The notes beneath the pieces are model-generated. The model was not told the origin of the DNA. It saw only the letters and a list, made by a program, of their open reading frames with translations, and did not search any database. A stretch of DNA of 45,514 nucleotides, from NCBI GenBank assembly GCA_029266035.1, contig JAJUFH010000024.1:1-45514 (forward strand), written 5' to 3'. Source of the stretch: Sinomicrobium sp. GTDB lineage: Bacteria > Bacteroidota > Bacteroidia > Flavobacteriales > Flavobacteriaceae. A program made the translations under genes and the position numbers. Shown here one piece after another: positions 17,485 through 25,520 of this stretch (positions within the stretch are counted from its first letter, which is position 1; each line of letters starts with the position of its first letter).

Positions 17485-19251
17485 TTAGGGCTCTACTGCT
17501 GTTTTAAAATCTATGGTAATCGTACCCCTATAGCCTTCGTCAATACTCCTCACACGTCCAACAGCGAGAACTTCCTGTTCTTCCGAACTGATATACGACA
17601 GTATCTTTTCATCTCTGGAATTGATGAGTAGGAATACGATATCTCCCGGCTGTAATTTGTAAATACGGGTATTGGGTCCGTGAATAGAACGCCGATACCC
17701 TTCTCTTTTATCAACCTCTTTCAAGGCTTGGGCATAGGCTTCTCTCAGGTCGATATTGGTTTTGATATCCTTAAACAATTTGCTGCTTTCCCGGCCGCTT
17801 TCCAAGGTGAGTAGTTCTCCCAAATTTTTGTGATCCCAAGCTGAATACACTTTCTCCCTATTGGCTTTGCCGTAAAATCGTAAGGATCCACTAGCGGGAA
17901 CCATCAGAGTAGATCCGGTCGATTTTCCAAAGGCGTATACCAAATCTGTTTCCAACTGATGTGCGGTGGCTTCTTTTAGGTTCATCACCTCCTCTTTTTT
18001 TAAGTCGGCAAAGCTCCCTACACCATTCTTGGCACTTTGAGCAGACAGGGTCAATGAAAATTCGTTCACCGGCACTTTTTCGGCTGTGGGTGCCTTGGCC
18101 GGAGTTTTCTTGATAAAGTGATTGTACAGTATAACATTAACTCTAAATCTAAAAGTAGGATCAGCGGGAATAAAGCCATTGGTAATCACTACTATCCCAT
18201 ACTTTTCTTCGGGATTGAACATCATACTGCTGTTGAGTCCGTGAGCCGAACCAGTATGCCCTACTATATGAGCACCGGGAATTACAGTTCCGTCGTATAT
18301 CCCCAAAGCAAAACCGTAGTCGGAGTTTTTGCGTATAGGAGTCTGAGGCTGTTGCATTTGCTTAGAGCTCTCTTCTTTTAGGATTTGTACACTATCTAAA
18401 CTACCGTAGTTCATGTGCATCATCATATATTTGGCCAAGTCGGTAGCCGACAGCTTCATACCTCCGGTAGGAGAAAGTGCAGCGGCGCTATAACCAATTT
18501 TATAATTCTTTAGCACCTCGGCATAACTTTTATAGGCCGCAGCTTGCTTCTTGTACTTTCTGGTCTTCCAGTTATAGCGATACAACTGTGCAAAACGGCC
18601 AGCATCGAGCTTCTCAGGCAAATAACCTCCATAAAGTCCGAGAGGATCTAAGATATGCTCTTTGATATACAAATCAAAACGCTGACCGGACACCGCTTCT
18701 ATAATAGCTCCAACGGTATTGTAGCCTAAGTTGCTGTATTTGTACTGCGTCCCCGGAGCGTAATCGGCATAGCTCTTTGCCCAATCTTCATTGGTTTCTG
18801 GATTGATAATATCTAGACTCCCGTAACGCTGTTTGTCGGTAACCGAAGACGTATGTGTGAGCAGCATTCTCAAGGTGATGGGCACATTTGGAAATTTAGG
18901 ATTGGAATAAGGAATCCCCAACAAATCGCTCACCTTGTCGTCGAGCGACACTTTTCCCTGCTCTATCAGCTGCATAATGGCTGTAGCCGAAAAGGATTTA
19001 GAAATAGAGGCGATGCGAAAAACGTCGTCCTTTTCTAGCGGTATTTTTGCCTCAAGATCCTTCCAACCGAATTGGTTGGTATAGATAATCTCGTTGTCTT
19101 TTACCACGGCCACAGCCAACCCTACGGCTTCAAATTTTTCCATCTCTTCCTTGAGCCGCTCTTCGATGCTCTGCGCGTAAACCGCAGTTTGAAAAACACA
19201 TAGGCCTGCTGTATACAACAGCCCTTTTCCTATTTTTTTTAAAATTTTCAT
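17485..19251 (-). CDS. Beta-lactamase-fold serine hydrolase with C-terminal locus repeat domain (3 of 4)
   Basis: Protein of 588 residues using the ATG at 19251. The frame stays open upstream to 19335, but the three paralogues begin with the same MK-L-KK type signal peptide, and the upstream part would run through a palindromic repeat. Motifs are S82-I-S-K85, YSN in YKYSNLGYN and HTG in VGHTGSAHG. The repeat domain covers about the last 190 residues (SAQSAKNGVGSFADLKKE onward). It is closest to the 19343 gene (both have AVGLAVAVV and GFI/FLP-DP-FR stretches). Probably a periplasmic peptidase or amidase acting near D-residues, with a polymer-binding tail. Confidence 0.87.
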   Translation of the reverse strand: MKILKKIGKGLLYTAGLCVFQTAVYAQSIEERLKEEMEKFEAVGLAVAVVKDNEIIYTNQFGWKDLEAKIPLEKDDVFRIASISKSFSATAIMQLIEQGKVSLDDKVSDLLGIPYSNPKFPNVPITLRMLLTHTSSVTDKQRYGSLDIINPETNEDWAKSYADYAPGTQYKYSNLGYNTVGAIIEAVSGQRFDLYIKEHILDPLGLYGGYLPEKLDAGRFAQLYRYNWKTRKYKKQAAAYKSYAEVLKNYKIGYSAAALSPTGGMKLSATDLAKYMMMHMNYGSLDSVQILKEESSKQMQQPQTPIRKNSDYGFALGIYDGTVIPGAHIVGHTGSAHGLNSSMMFNPEEKYGIVVITNGFIPADPTFRFRVNVILYNHFIKKTPAKAPTAEKVPVNEFSLTLSAQSAKNGVGSFADLKKEEVMNLKEATAHQLETDLVYAFGKSTGSTLMVPASGSLRFYGKANREKVYSAWDHKNLGELLTLESGRESSKLFKDIKTNIDLREAYAQALKEVDKREGYRRSIHGPNTRIYKLQPGDIVFLLINSRDEKILSYISSEEQEVLAVGRVRSIDEGYRGTITIDFKTAVEP

Positions 19252-19294
19252 CATTTCAGTTTGTTGGTTGTATTCTGTGGATGCCGAACCGTAG

Positions 19295-19315
19295 AGACGT
19301 TGCAGTGCAACGTCT
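19295..19315. repeat. 21-bp palindrome in the leader between two serine hydrolase genes
   Basis: Perfect 10-base arms AGACGTTGCA and TGCAACGTCT around a single G, followed closely by a partial second copy (TGCAACGCCTGTAC, 19321-19334). It shares its core with the element at 15762-15775. Its position in a short intergenic gap suggests a dispersed palindromic element rather than an operator specific to one gene. Confidence 0.7.
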
Positions 19316-19342
19316 GTACTGCAACGCCTGTACATCCAAAAT

Positions 19343-21130
19343 TTAGGGTGTTATTGCAATTTTAAAATCTATTGCGATTTCACCGTTAAAGCCCTCGGTA
19401 ATACTGGTTATTTCACCTACCGCGAGAATTTCCTGTTCTTCAGAACCGATAAGTGAAAGTATGCCCTTCTCTCTCGAGTTGATAAGCACAAATACAATAT
19501 CACCTTCTTTCAATTTGTTCAAACGCGCGTTGGGACCGTGGTCGGCACGGTAGTAATCTTCCCTTTGCTTCACCGCTGTCAAAGCTTTTTCATAAGCTGC
19601 CTTCAGCTGCTTGTTAGTCTTGATATCTTTATACAACTGCCTGTTCTCCTTATTGCCTTCCAAGGCTATCAATTTACCCCAGTTTTTATGACTCCAACCT
19701 TCGTACACCTGTTCTCTCAGCTTCTTTCCAAAGAAATTCAAGCCTGTACTTATAGGCAGCATCAAGTCGGCCTTTGTACTCTTTCCCCAAGTGTATACAA
19801 GATCTACGTCCTTTTGGTTGGCAGAAGCTTCTTTCAGACTCATCACTCTTCCCTTTTTCAGATCGGCAAAACCGCCATGTGTTGCCTGCGAACCCTGTGC
19901 TCCCAACACCAGTGAAATCTTATTCACATTTACCTCCTCTTTTGCAGGAATTTCAACAGGGGTTTTTTCGATAAAGTGATCGTAGAGTATGCCCAACACA
20001 TGGGTTCTAAAGCTGGGATCTCCGGGAAGAAATCCGCTGCTTATCGCTACTAGTCCGAATTTCTTTTCCGGATCAAACATAATAGCACTGTTGAGTCCCG
20101 AAGCAGAACCAGTATGTCCTACGAGATCTACACCTGGAATCATTCCTCCCCCATTGTATATTCTCAGCGCATATCCGTAACTGGTCTTTGCATCTATTTT
20201 GGCATGTGGCGTTTGCATCTCTTTAGCGCTCTTTTCACTGAGGATTTGCACATCACCTAATCTACCGTAATTCATGTGCAACATCATGTATTTGGCCAAA
20301 TCGGTTACCGATATTTTCATACCTCCAGTAGGTGAGAGACGTGCACCGTCGTAGCCCAATTTATAGTCTTTAAGTCGGTCGTTGAGCAGACGATATGCTT
20401 GGGTCGACTTTTTGTATTTTCCTGCCTTTCTGTTGTAGCGATACAGCTGCGCAAAACGGCTGGCGTCGAGTTCGTCGGGTAGGTAGCCCCCGTACAAACC
20501 AAGGGGGTCGAGGATGTGTTCTTTGATATACAAATCAAAACGCTGACCCGAAGCAGCTTCTATAATAGCTCCTATGGTATTGAATCCGAGATTACAATAT
20601 TGATATTTGGTACCCGGAGCATAATTGGCATAGCTCTTTACCCAGTCGTCATTGGTTTTCGGATTGATGATGTCCAGACTGTAATAACGCTGTTTATCGG
20701 TAAGTGAAGAGGTGTGAGTCAGCAACATCTCCAAAGTGATGGGCTTGTCGGGAAACTTTGGGTTTCGTATAGGAAAGCCCACCAAATCGCTCACATCATC
20801 ATCGAGGGATAATTTTCCCTGTTCTATCAATTGCATAATGGCTATAGCCGAAAAAGACTTGGAAATGGAGGCGATGCGAAACACATCGCCCTTTTCCAAA
20901 GGAATTTTTGCCTCCAAGTCTTTCCACCCAAATTGGTTGGTGTAGATAATCTCGTTGTCTTTTACCACGGCTACCGCCAGACCAACCGCATCAAACTCTT
21001 CAATTTCTTTCTGCAGTCGCTCTTCAATACTTTGCGCATGGAGTGTTGTATGAGCGACAAATAGCGCAATTGCACTGCAAGCCACAGCTATCCGGAGCAG
21101 TGGTTGCACAAGATTCTTTAGTGTTTTCAT
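19343..21130 (-). CDS. Beta-lactamase-fold serine hydrolase with C-terminal locus repeat domain (4 of 4)
   Basis: Protein of 595 residues with a longer signal peptide (to about HAQ33). Motifs are S88-I-S-K91, YCN in YQYCNLGFN and HTG in VGHTGSASG. The repeat domain covers about the last 190 residues, with GAQGSQATHGGFADLKKG at its start and GEIAIDFK near its end. Its start codon overlaps the stop of the racemase gene in an ATGA arrangement (21127-21130), which indicates translational coupling and ties this enzyme to D/L-glutamate interconversion. It is the first gene of module copy B. Confidence 0.89.
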   Translation of the reverse strand: MKTLKNLVQPLLRIAVACSAIALFVAHTTLHAQSIEERLQKEIEEFDAVGLAVAVVKDNEIIYTNQFGWKDLEAKIPLEKGDVFRIASISKSFSAIAIMQLIEQGKLSLDDDVSDLVGFPIRNPKFPDKPITLEMLLTHTSSLTDKQRYYSLDIINPKTNDDWVKSYANYAPGTKYQYCNLGFNTIGAIIEAASGQRFDLYIKEHILDPLGLYGGYLPDELDASRFAQLYRYNRKAGKYKKSTQAYRLLNDRLKDYKLGYDGARLSPTGGMKISVTDLAKYMMLHMNYGRLGDVQILSEKSAKEMQTPHAKIDAKTSYGYALRIYNGGGMIPGVDLVGHTGSASGLNSAIMFDPEKKFGLVAISSGFLPGDPSFRTHVLGILYDHFIEKTPVEIPAKEEVNVNKISLVLGAQGSQATHGGFADLKKGRVMSLKEASANQKDVDLVYTWGKSTKADLMLPISTGLNFFGKKLREQVYEGWSHKNWGKLIALEGNKENRQLYKDIKTNKQLKAAYEKALTAVKQREDYYRADHGPNARLNKLKEGDIVFVLINSREKGILSLIGSEEQEILAVGEITSITEGFNGEIAIDFKIAITP

Positions 21131-22704
21131 TGGATTTTATCGCTGGCCGGAACCTCTTTCATTTTTGGGTTGTGGCTGTTAAATTCTGTGATCATTTTAA
21201 AGGTGGAAGGAATAGAAGTCTTCAACCTTTCTACGATATCATCAGGAATATTTTGTTTAGTAAATGGCACTCTTTTTACGTACTCCTGAATGTTTCCAGC
21301 ATCCCTTCCGTATTTGTAATCGTAAGTGAATTTCCCTACTTGGTCGAGAGCTGTATTTGGGTTGTCTATATTGGGTACTGAGATATAAAATTCGCTATCT
21401 GCAAACATATCGGCACTGTCGTTTACCAAATCTCTTTCTTTCAGTACATCATAAAGCTCTTTTGCCACATAAACGGCTGGGTCAATAATTTTTACATCCT
21501 CGGTCATATAATCGCGGTACACGTAATCGTCGCCATTTCCTTTGTAGTTGTACAACTCGTTGAACACCTCTTTTATAGTTTTGGTCATATAAGGATAGTG
21601 TGTACACCCGAGCACCAAAGCTTTAAGCGGTTGTGGATTTTCAGACTTTCTGATTTTTTCCATCAGGCTCACCAGGTGATAGCGTATATAATTTTCCGTA
21701 TCGTTGATTTGCATGATCTGGCAATCGTCGGTGTTTTCGCTGTCACACAACATTTTGCTGTGATCAAAATCAAAATTGTACACATCGAGTAGAGTACGAT
21801 CTATGGCGTATTCTTTACTGTTCAGTCCGGGTCCTCTATAGTTGTCTCTAGGCGCTGTTGCCTTTCTGTCTATAAAATCAGGTTCTCCGTCTATAGCTTC
21901 GGCTACACCGTGTCCACCCTGATTAAACACCTGAATATTCCCGGTATATCCCAGCGCTTCTTTTTGTCTGATAATGGTATTCTCATAACCTTCAGAAGCA
22001 ATGGTTCCCACAGTAGCAAATACCCCTATGGCTCCAGCCTCATCTTTTTCAAATTCGGCCAATACTCCTCTGGCTCCCGCATCGATAACCCCTATTACAG
22101 GAATACCGAGATCCGTCTTTTTAAGAAAGGCTTCTATCTCTTTCATTCCGTAGGCAGTCGCTGTATTACAAGCTACTACTACAGCTTTAATTTTCGACTT
22201 GTCCTCGCTTCGTTCTTTCTTCTCTGCTGTGGTGTAATAACTATCAGACAACAAGAACTGTACATCTTTGATAATATGCTCCTTTAACAGATCAGATTTG
22301 TCGGCACTGAAATAATTCCCGTAGGGCATATTGGCCTGATCTGCCAGATAGATAAATTTTTCGTTGGTAAAGTCGAGAGTTCCGTCTTTGCCCTTCTCTC
22401 CCGATTCGTTGTTGTTTTCGTCATATCTCACCAATGCGTCCAACACGGTAAGTCCCCCCGTACCAGAATCGAAAACACCGATGGGCAGGTTTTTATCTAT
22501 ATCCCCGTAATTTTCTACATCGATATAGAACGGACTCTGTTTGTCGTTCAAGATTGCCAGCTCTATGGGCATATTTTCTGTCTGAGCCGACTGTTCTGTA
22601 GAAGTCTGTTGTTCACTGTTTTGCTCCTGTTTTTCTCCCGGTTTGTCCTTGCATCCAACAACCAGCAAAAGCAGGCAGACAAAGAGAGATGATAATTTTT
22701 TCAT
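21127..22704 (-). CDS. Glutamate/aspartate racemase family protein as an exported lipoprotein
   Basis: Protein of 525 residues counted from the ATG at 22704, where MKKLSSLFVCLLLLVVGC forms a lipoprotein signal with C18 as the lipidated residue; an in-frame ATG 12 codons earlier would spoil the signal. The MurI-type core is intact: IGVFDSGTGG (D79, S80), ADQANMPYGNYF, first catalytic cysteine C179 in VVACNTATAYG, GVIDAGARG and second cysteine C367 in VLGCTHYPY. It is about twice the usual length of roughly 270 residues because of a linker, an insertion at about 265-360 and a C-terminal extension. MurI enzymes are cytoplasmic, so an envelope location is unusual and suggests catabolic conversion of released D-Glu. 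Only one acidic residue follows the cysteine, so a periplasm-facing anchor is likelier than surface display. Confidence 0.88.
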   Translation of the reverse strand: MKKLSSLFVCLLLLVVGCKDKPGEKQEQNSEQQTSTEQSAQTENMPIELAILNDKQSPFYIDVENYGDIDKNLPIGVFDSGTGGLTVLDALVRYDENNNESGEKGKDGTLDFTNEKFIYLADQANMPYGNYFSADKSDLLKEHIIKDVQFLLSDSYYTTAEKKERSEDKSKIKAVVVACNTATAYGMKEIEAFLKKTDLGIPVIGVIDAGARGVLAEFEKDEAGAIGVFATVGTIASEGYENTIIRQKEALGYTGNIQVFNQGGHGVAEAIDGEPDFIDRKATAPRDNYRGPGLNSKEYAIDRTLLDVYNFDFDHSKMLCDSENTDDCQIMQINDTENYIRYHLVSLMEKIRKSENPQPLKALVLGCTHYPYMTKTIKEVFNELYNYKGNGDDYVYRDYMTEDVKIIDPAVYVAKELYDVLKERDLVNDSADMFADSEFYISVPNIDNPNTALDQVGKFTYDYKYGRDAGNIQEYVKRVPFTKQNIPDDIVERLKTSIPSTFKMITEFNSHNPKMKEVPASDKIQ

Positions 22705-22729
22705 GGCTATGTAATTTATTGTGTTATAC

Positions 22730-23125
22730 TCAATATTCAACAGGCAAGATAAGGGTTCTTCCGATCAGGTAAAAGCACAAGCACAATCCTTTTTCAACAG
22801 GTATTGTTCCCGATATCCATTCCTTTTTCAAAACTTCGCCGTTTCGCTTACAAAATTCCAAGGCGTTGATTTCTTCTGTCTGTCTGTACAAACGAATTGT
22901 GACAAAACTCTCTTCTTTAAGCGATCTAGAGGCATTTATTACCTTTTCCAGAAACATCTTTCCACTATTGAGAAACGACATCACGTATTGTACGCCCTCT
23001 GAATAGTAAAAACATTCTGAAAAGACTGGATAGGTATGCAATTTTCCTGAACTCTTAAATACTTCCATTCTTTCCTTAAAGGCAGCGATATAATCTTCCG
23101 GCTCCCTGTGTGCAATAGCTTCCAT
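22730..23125 (-). CDS. Hypothetical protein of 131 residues
   Basis: I do not recognise this protein. It has no signal peptide and no clear transmembrane segment, so it should be cytoplasmic. It is mixed alpha/beta in appearance, with three cysteines in the C-terminal half. The closing ISGTIPVEKGLCLCFYLIGR stretch is hydrophobic. It lies between the penicillin-acylase gene (84 bases upstream) and the racemase gene (25 bases downstream), same strand, so it is probably cotranscribed. It is the only enzyme-free cytoplasmic protein in the array. Confidence 0.65.
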   Translation of the reverse strand: MEAIAHREPEDYIAAFKERMEVFKSSGKLHTYPVFSECFYYSEGVQYVMSFLNSGKMFLEKVINASRSLKEESFVTIRLYRQTEEINALEFCKRNGEVLKKEWISGTIPVEKGLCLCFYLIGRTLILPVEY

Positions 23126-23208
23126 AATTTTAACGGTTTTGGTGGGTGGTTAATAAAATTGCGGGGTAGCTTGGATTATATTATGTCAATACATTACTGT
23201 TACTATTT

Positions 23209-25461
23209 TTATGGGCGATACGTGCGCACCGCATTTTTTATTACTTCTTCCTTTTTGTAGATCACCGGTTTCATCTTGTTTTCGGTAAACATTTCCAGTT
23301 GGTCGGCATAATAAGGAGAGTCTTCTTTATTGCTGTTCCCGTAAGGCAGTACAGAATAAGCTCTTGGTGTCTCCCCAAATTCCACAGCGAGAATCCAACC
23401 ATCGCCTCCATAGGCTTGGCTTTTCTTTCTGTCTTCTGTATGTCGTTTAAACCACATCACTCTAAAGGTTCCCATATCTCCGGTGGCCCCACCTACCGGA
23501 AAATCGTAATCTCCTATATGTGCTCGATTCACCTCTCCTTGTTTTACATCCCAGGCGCCATAGCGTTTTTTAGTGTGCTTAATCGCCCATTCAAAGGCCT
23601 CCACAGCTAGATCCTTACTCGCCAGCCCATAAGGGGTGTTTGTAGGGTCTGAGGGTGTCCAAGGCTGTGTAAACAACTTTTCGGCAGGAGCGTTATAACC
23701 GGCAGATTCCGGCGTACCAGGAATTTCTTTTTTTGTACCTCTCACCAGTCGCACATATCGCTTCCACCACTGTTGGAACAGTATGCCACCGCGACTCTCC
23801 CGAGCTACGGTATTGTCCCATTTATCAATCATATCAATGGCGTCGAGCACTTCTCCGGTGGGATTTGTAGCCCTAACAGCCTTTACCAAATCAGGTTTCA
23901 CCCGATCGCCGAGAATAGCGCGCATACTGTGCTTGCGCTTCACCACCTCTTCCAATGACAGTTTGTCGTCACCGCCTATCAGCTGCAGCGACAACTGGCT
24001 TCGAAGTCGCAAGCGCGCTTTAGGAAAATTACTCGGAAAATCCTTTTCATCGAACACCTCGTTGAGGTTGGTGTAGTGAAAGGGATCGTTCTCGTTGTGT
24101 AAATACCCTCCTTTCGGATTGAGCAGCTGCGGCAGCTTGTCGAAAGGTATCAGATCCTTCCATATCTGGTCGCTACGCTTTACATATAGAGCTGTAGTAT
24201 CGTTACCTGAAGCATGTGGCAACTTTGGCACACTTCCGTTCCACACATAAAAAATATTACCGTCGGCATCGGCATAGGTGAAATTAGAGCGCCCACGTCC
24301 GCGAAGGCTCATAGCCGCCTTCCACTCGTCCAAATTTTTGGCCATCATCATAGACAAAAACTGCTGATTTCGGATATAGGAATACCTACCCTCTTCTCCC
24401 GATCGGATGATATAGATATACTTATCTGTCCGTTTTATCACATCGCCAAAAGGTGTAGACCATATCGTATGTGAGCGGGAAGCTATGGTATTGTCTTCTG
24501 TGATATAGCTCACTGGGATTTCATCTTTAAGCATGGGGTGCGACTTCCCGTCTATTATATAACGGGTTTTGTCGTTCGGATCGCGTTCTAAAGCGTACAC
24601 CTCATCAACATCGGGGTAATTGTTGGTGGTAGACCAGCCCAAGTGACGGTTGAACCCACCTACAATGCCCAAAGGTCCTCCAACTCTAAAATCACCGTAA
24701 AAATCGAGGGTGTCGGGAACTACTATATGAGCTTCATAATATCCGCCCTTCCAGTTTAAGTGGGGATTTCTCATCAAAATAGCATGACCAGAAGTAGTGC
24801 GCTCCGGAGCCAATGCCCAAACATTTGAACCCGTATCGGGATGAGGAATTTCTTCTATAGATGCCAGTCCTCGCCACATCTCCTCTATTTCGTCCACAGA
24901 AGCGGTAATCACGGGATTTTTTCCATTTCCTGTCTTTTCCCATTCTTTCAATCTGTCGAGAAACTTTTTTGCAGTAATCGGACTCACCTTACCTATGGCT
25001 CCAGCATGTACATCGGCGGCAGTAAAATCGGGTTCTAACCAATCGGGAAATTCGTCGGGATGCTGCTCGATATAGCGGTTTACCCCGGCTGCAAATCCCT
25101 CCATCATGTCTTTGGTCTGTTGGTTCAGCAGGTAATAACTTTCTAAAGACTGCTTATAACGGCGTCTGGCACGAGCATCAATCCACAAATAGAGATTTTG
25201 TTTAGAAGCCTCTTGCTTGTTGTGCAGCGTCCATTCTCCTCTCGACTTTAACAAGGTCCTGGGTGTACGCATACCGTAATCTTCCAGCTGTAGGTATCCC
25301 ATAGCGTAAAAGGCCGCTTTAATATTATCAGCCATAATATGAGGAACTCCTTTTTCAGTGCGGTGAATCACCACCTGATCAGAAAGAGACTGAGCCGATA
25401 CCGGCAGCACCCACGCCGTCATTAGCATTGCTACAATTCCGATCTTTAGTTTAGTTTTCAT
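23209..25461 (-). CDS. Penicillin acylase family Ntn hydrolase, periplasmic
   Basis: Precursor of 750 residues: signal peptide (PVSAQ, 24), alpha region to G211, then the beta chain starting with the nucleophile S212 in DTGSNVWALAP, exposed by self-cleavage. RNPHLNW soon after is typical of the family. Relatives hydrolyse N-acyl bonds in penicillins, glutaryl-cephalosporins and acyl-homoserine lactones. In this locus an N-acylated or gamma-linked amino-acid amide is a better guess than an antibiotic or signal molecule. It starts 59 bases after the repeat-domain/FGase fusion gene stop. Family is clear, substrate unknown. Confidence 0.9.
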   Translation of the reverse strand: MKTKLKIGIVAMLMTAWVLPVSAQSLSDQVVIHRTEKGVPHIMADNIKAAFYAMGYLQLEDYGMRTPRTLLKSRGEWTLHNKQEASKQNLYLWIDARARRRYKQSLESYYLLNQQTKDMMEGFAAGVNRYIEQHPDEFPDWLEPDFTAADVHAGAIGKVSPITAKKFLDRLKEWEKTGNGKNPVITASVDEIEEMWRGLASIEEIPHPDTGSNVWALAPERTTSGHAILMRNPHLNWKGGYYEAHIVVPDTLDFYGDFRVGGPLGIVGGFNRHLGWSTTNNYPDVDEVYALERDPNDKTRYIIDGKSHPMLKDEIPVSYITEDNTIASRSHTIWSTPFGDVIKRTDKYIYIIRSGEEGRYSYIRNQQFLSMMMAKNLDEWKAAMSLRGRGRSNFTYADADGNIFYVWNGSVPKLPHASGNDTTALYVKRSDQIWKDLIPFDKLPQLLNPKGGYLHNENDPFHYTNLNEVFDEKDFPSNFPKARLRLRSQLSLQLIGGDDKLSLEEVVKRKHSMRAILGDRVKPDLVKAVRATNPTGEVLDAIDMIDKWDNTVARESRGGILFQQWWKRYVRLVRGTKKEIPGTPESAGYNAPAEKLFTQPWTPSDPTNTPYGLASKDLAVEAFEWAIKHTKKRYGAWDVKQGEVNRAHIGDYDFPVGGATGDMGTFRVMWFKRHTEDRKKSQAYGGDGWILAVEFGETPRAYSVLPYGNSNKEDSPYYADQLEMFTENKMKPVIYKKEEVIKNAVRTYRP

Positions 25462-25520
25462 TTTAGTTGTTTAGTTTGTGGTTTGTAGTTTGTGATTATG
25501 GTTTTACTAACATCTAACAT

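Noticed and set aside
12115-21130. Antibiotic-resistance beta-lactamases
   Set aside because: The HxG third motif, appended domain, four tandem copies and catabolic context fit DD-peptidase or D-aminopeptidase relatives, not resistance enzymes.
21127-22704. Housekeeping MurI for peptidoglycan synthesis
   Set aside because: The lipoprotein signal, double length and coupling to an exported hydrolase do not fit a cytoplasmic wall-precursor enzyme.
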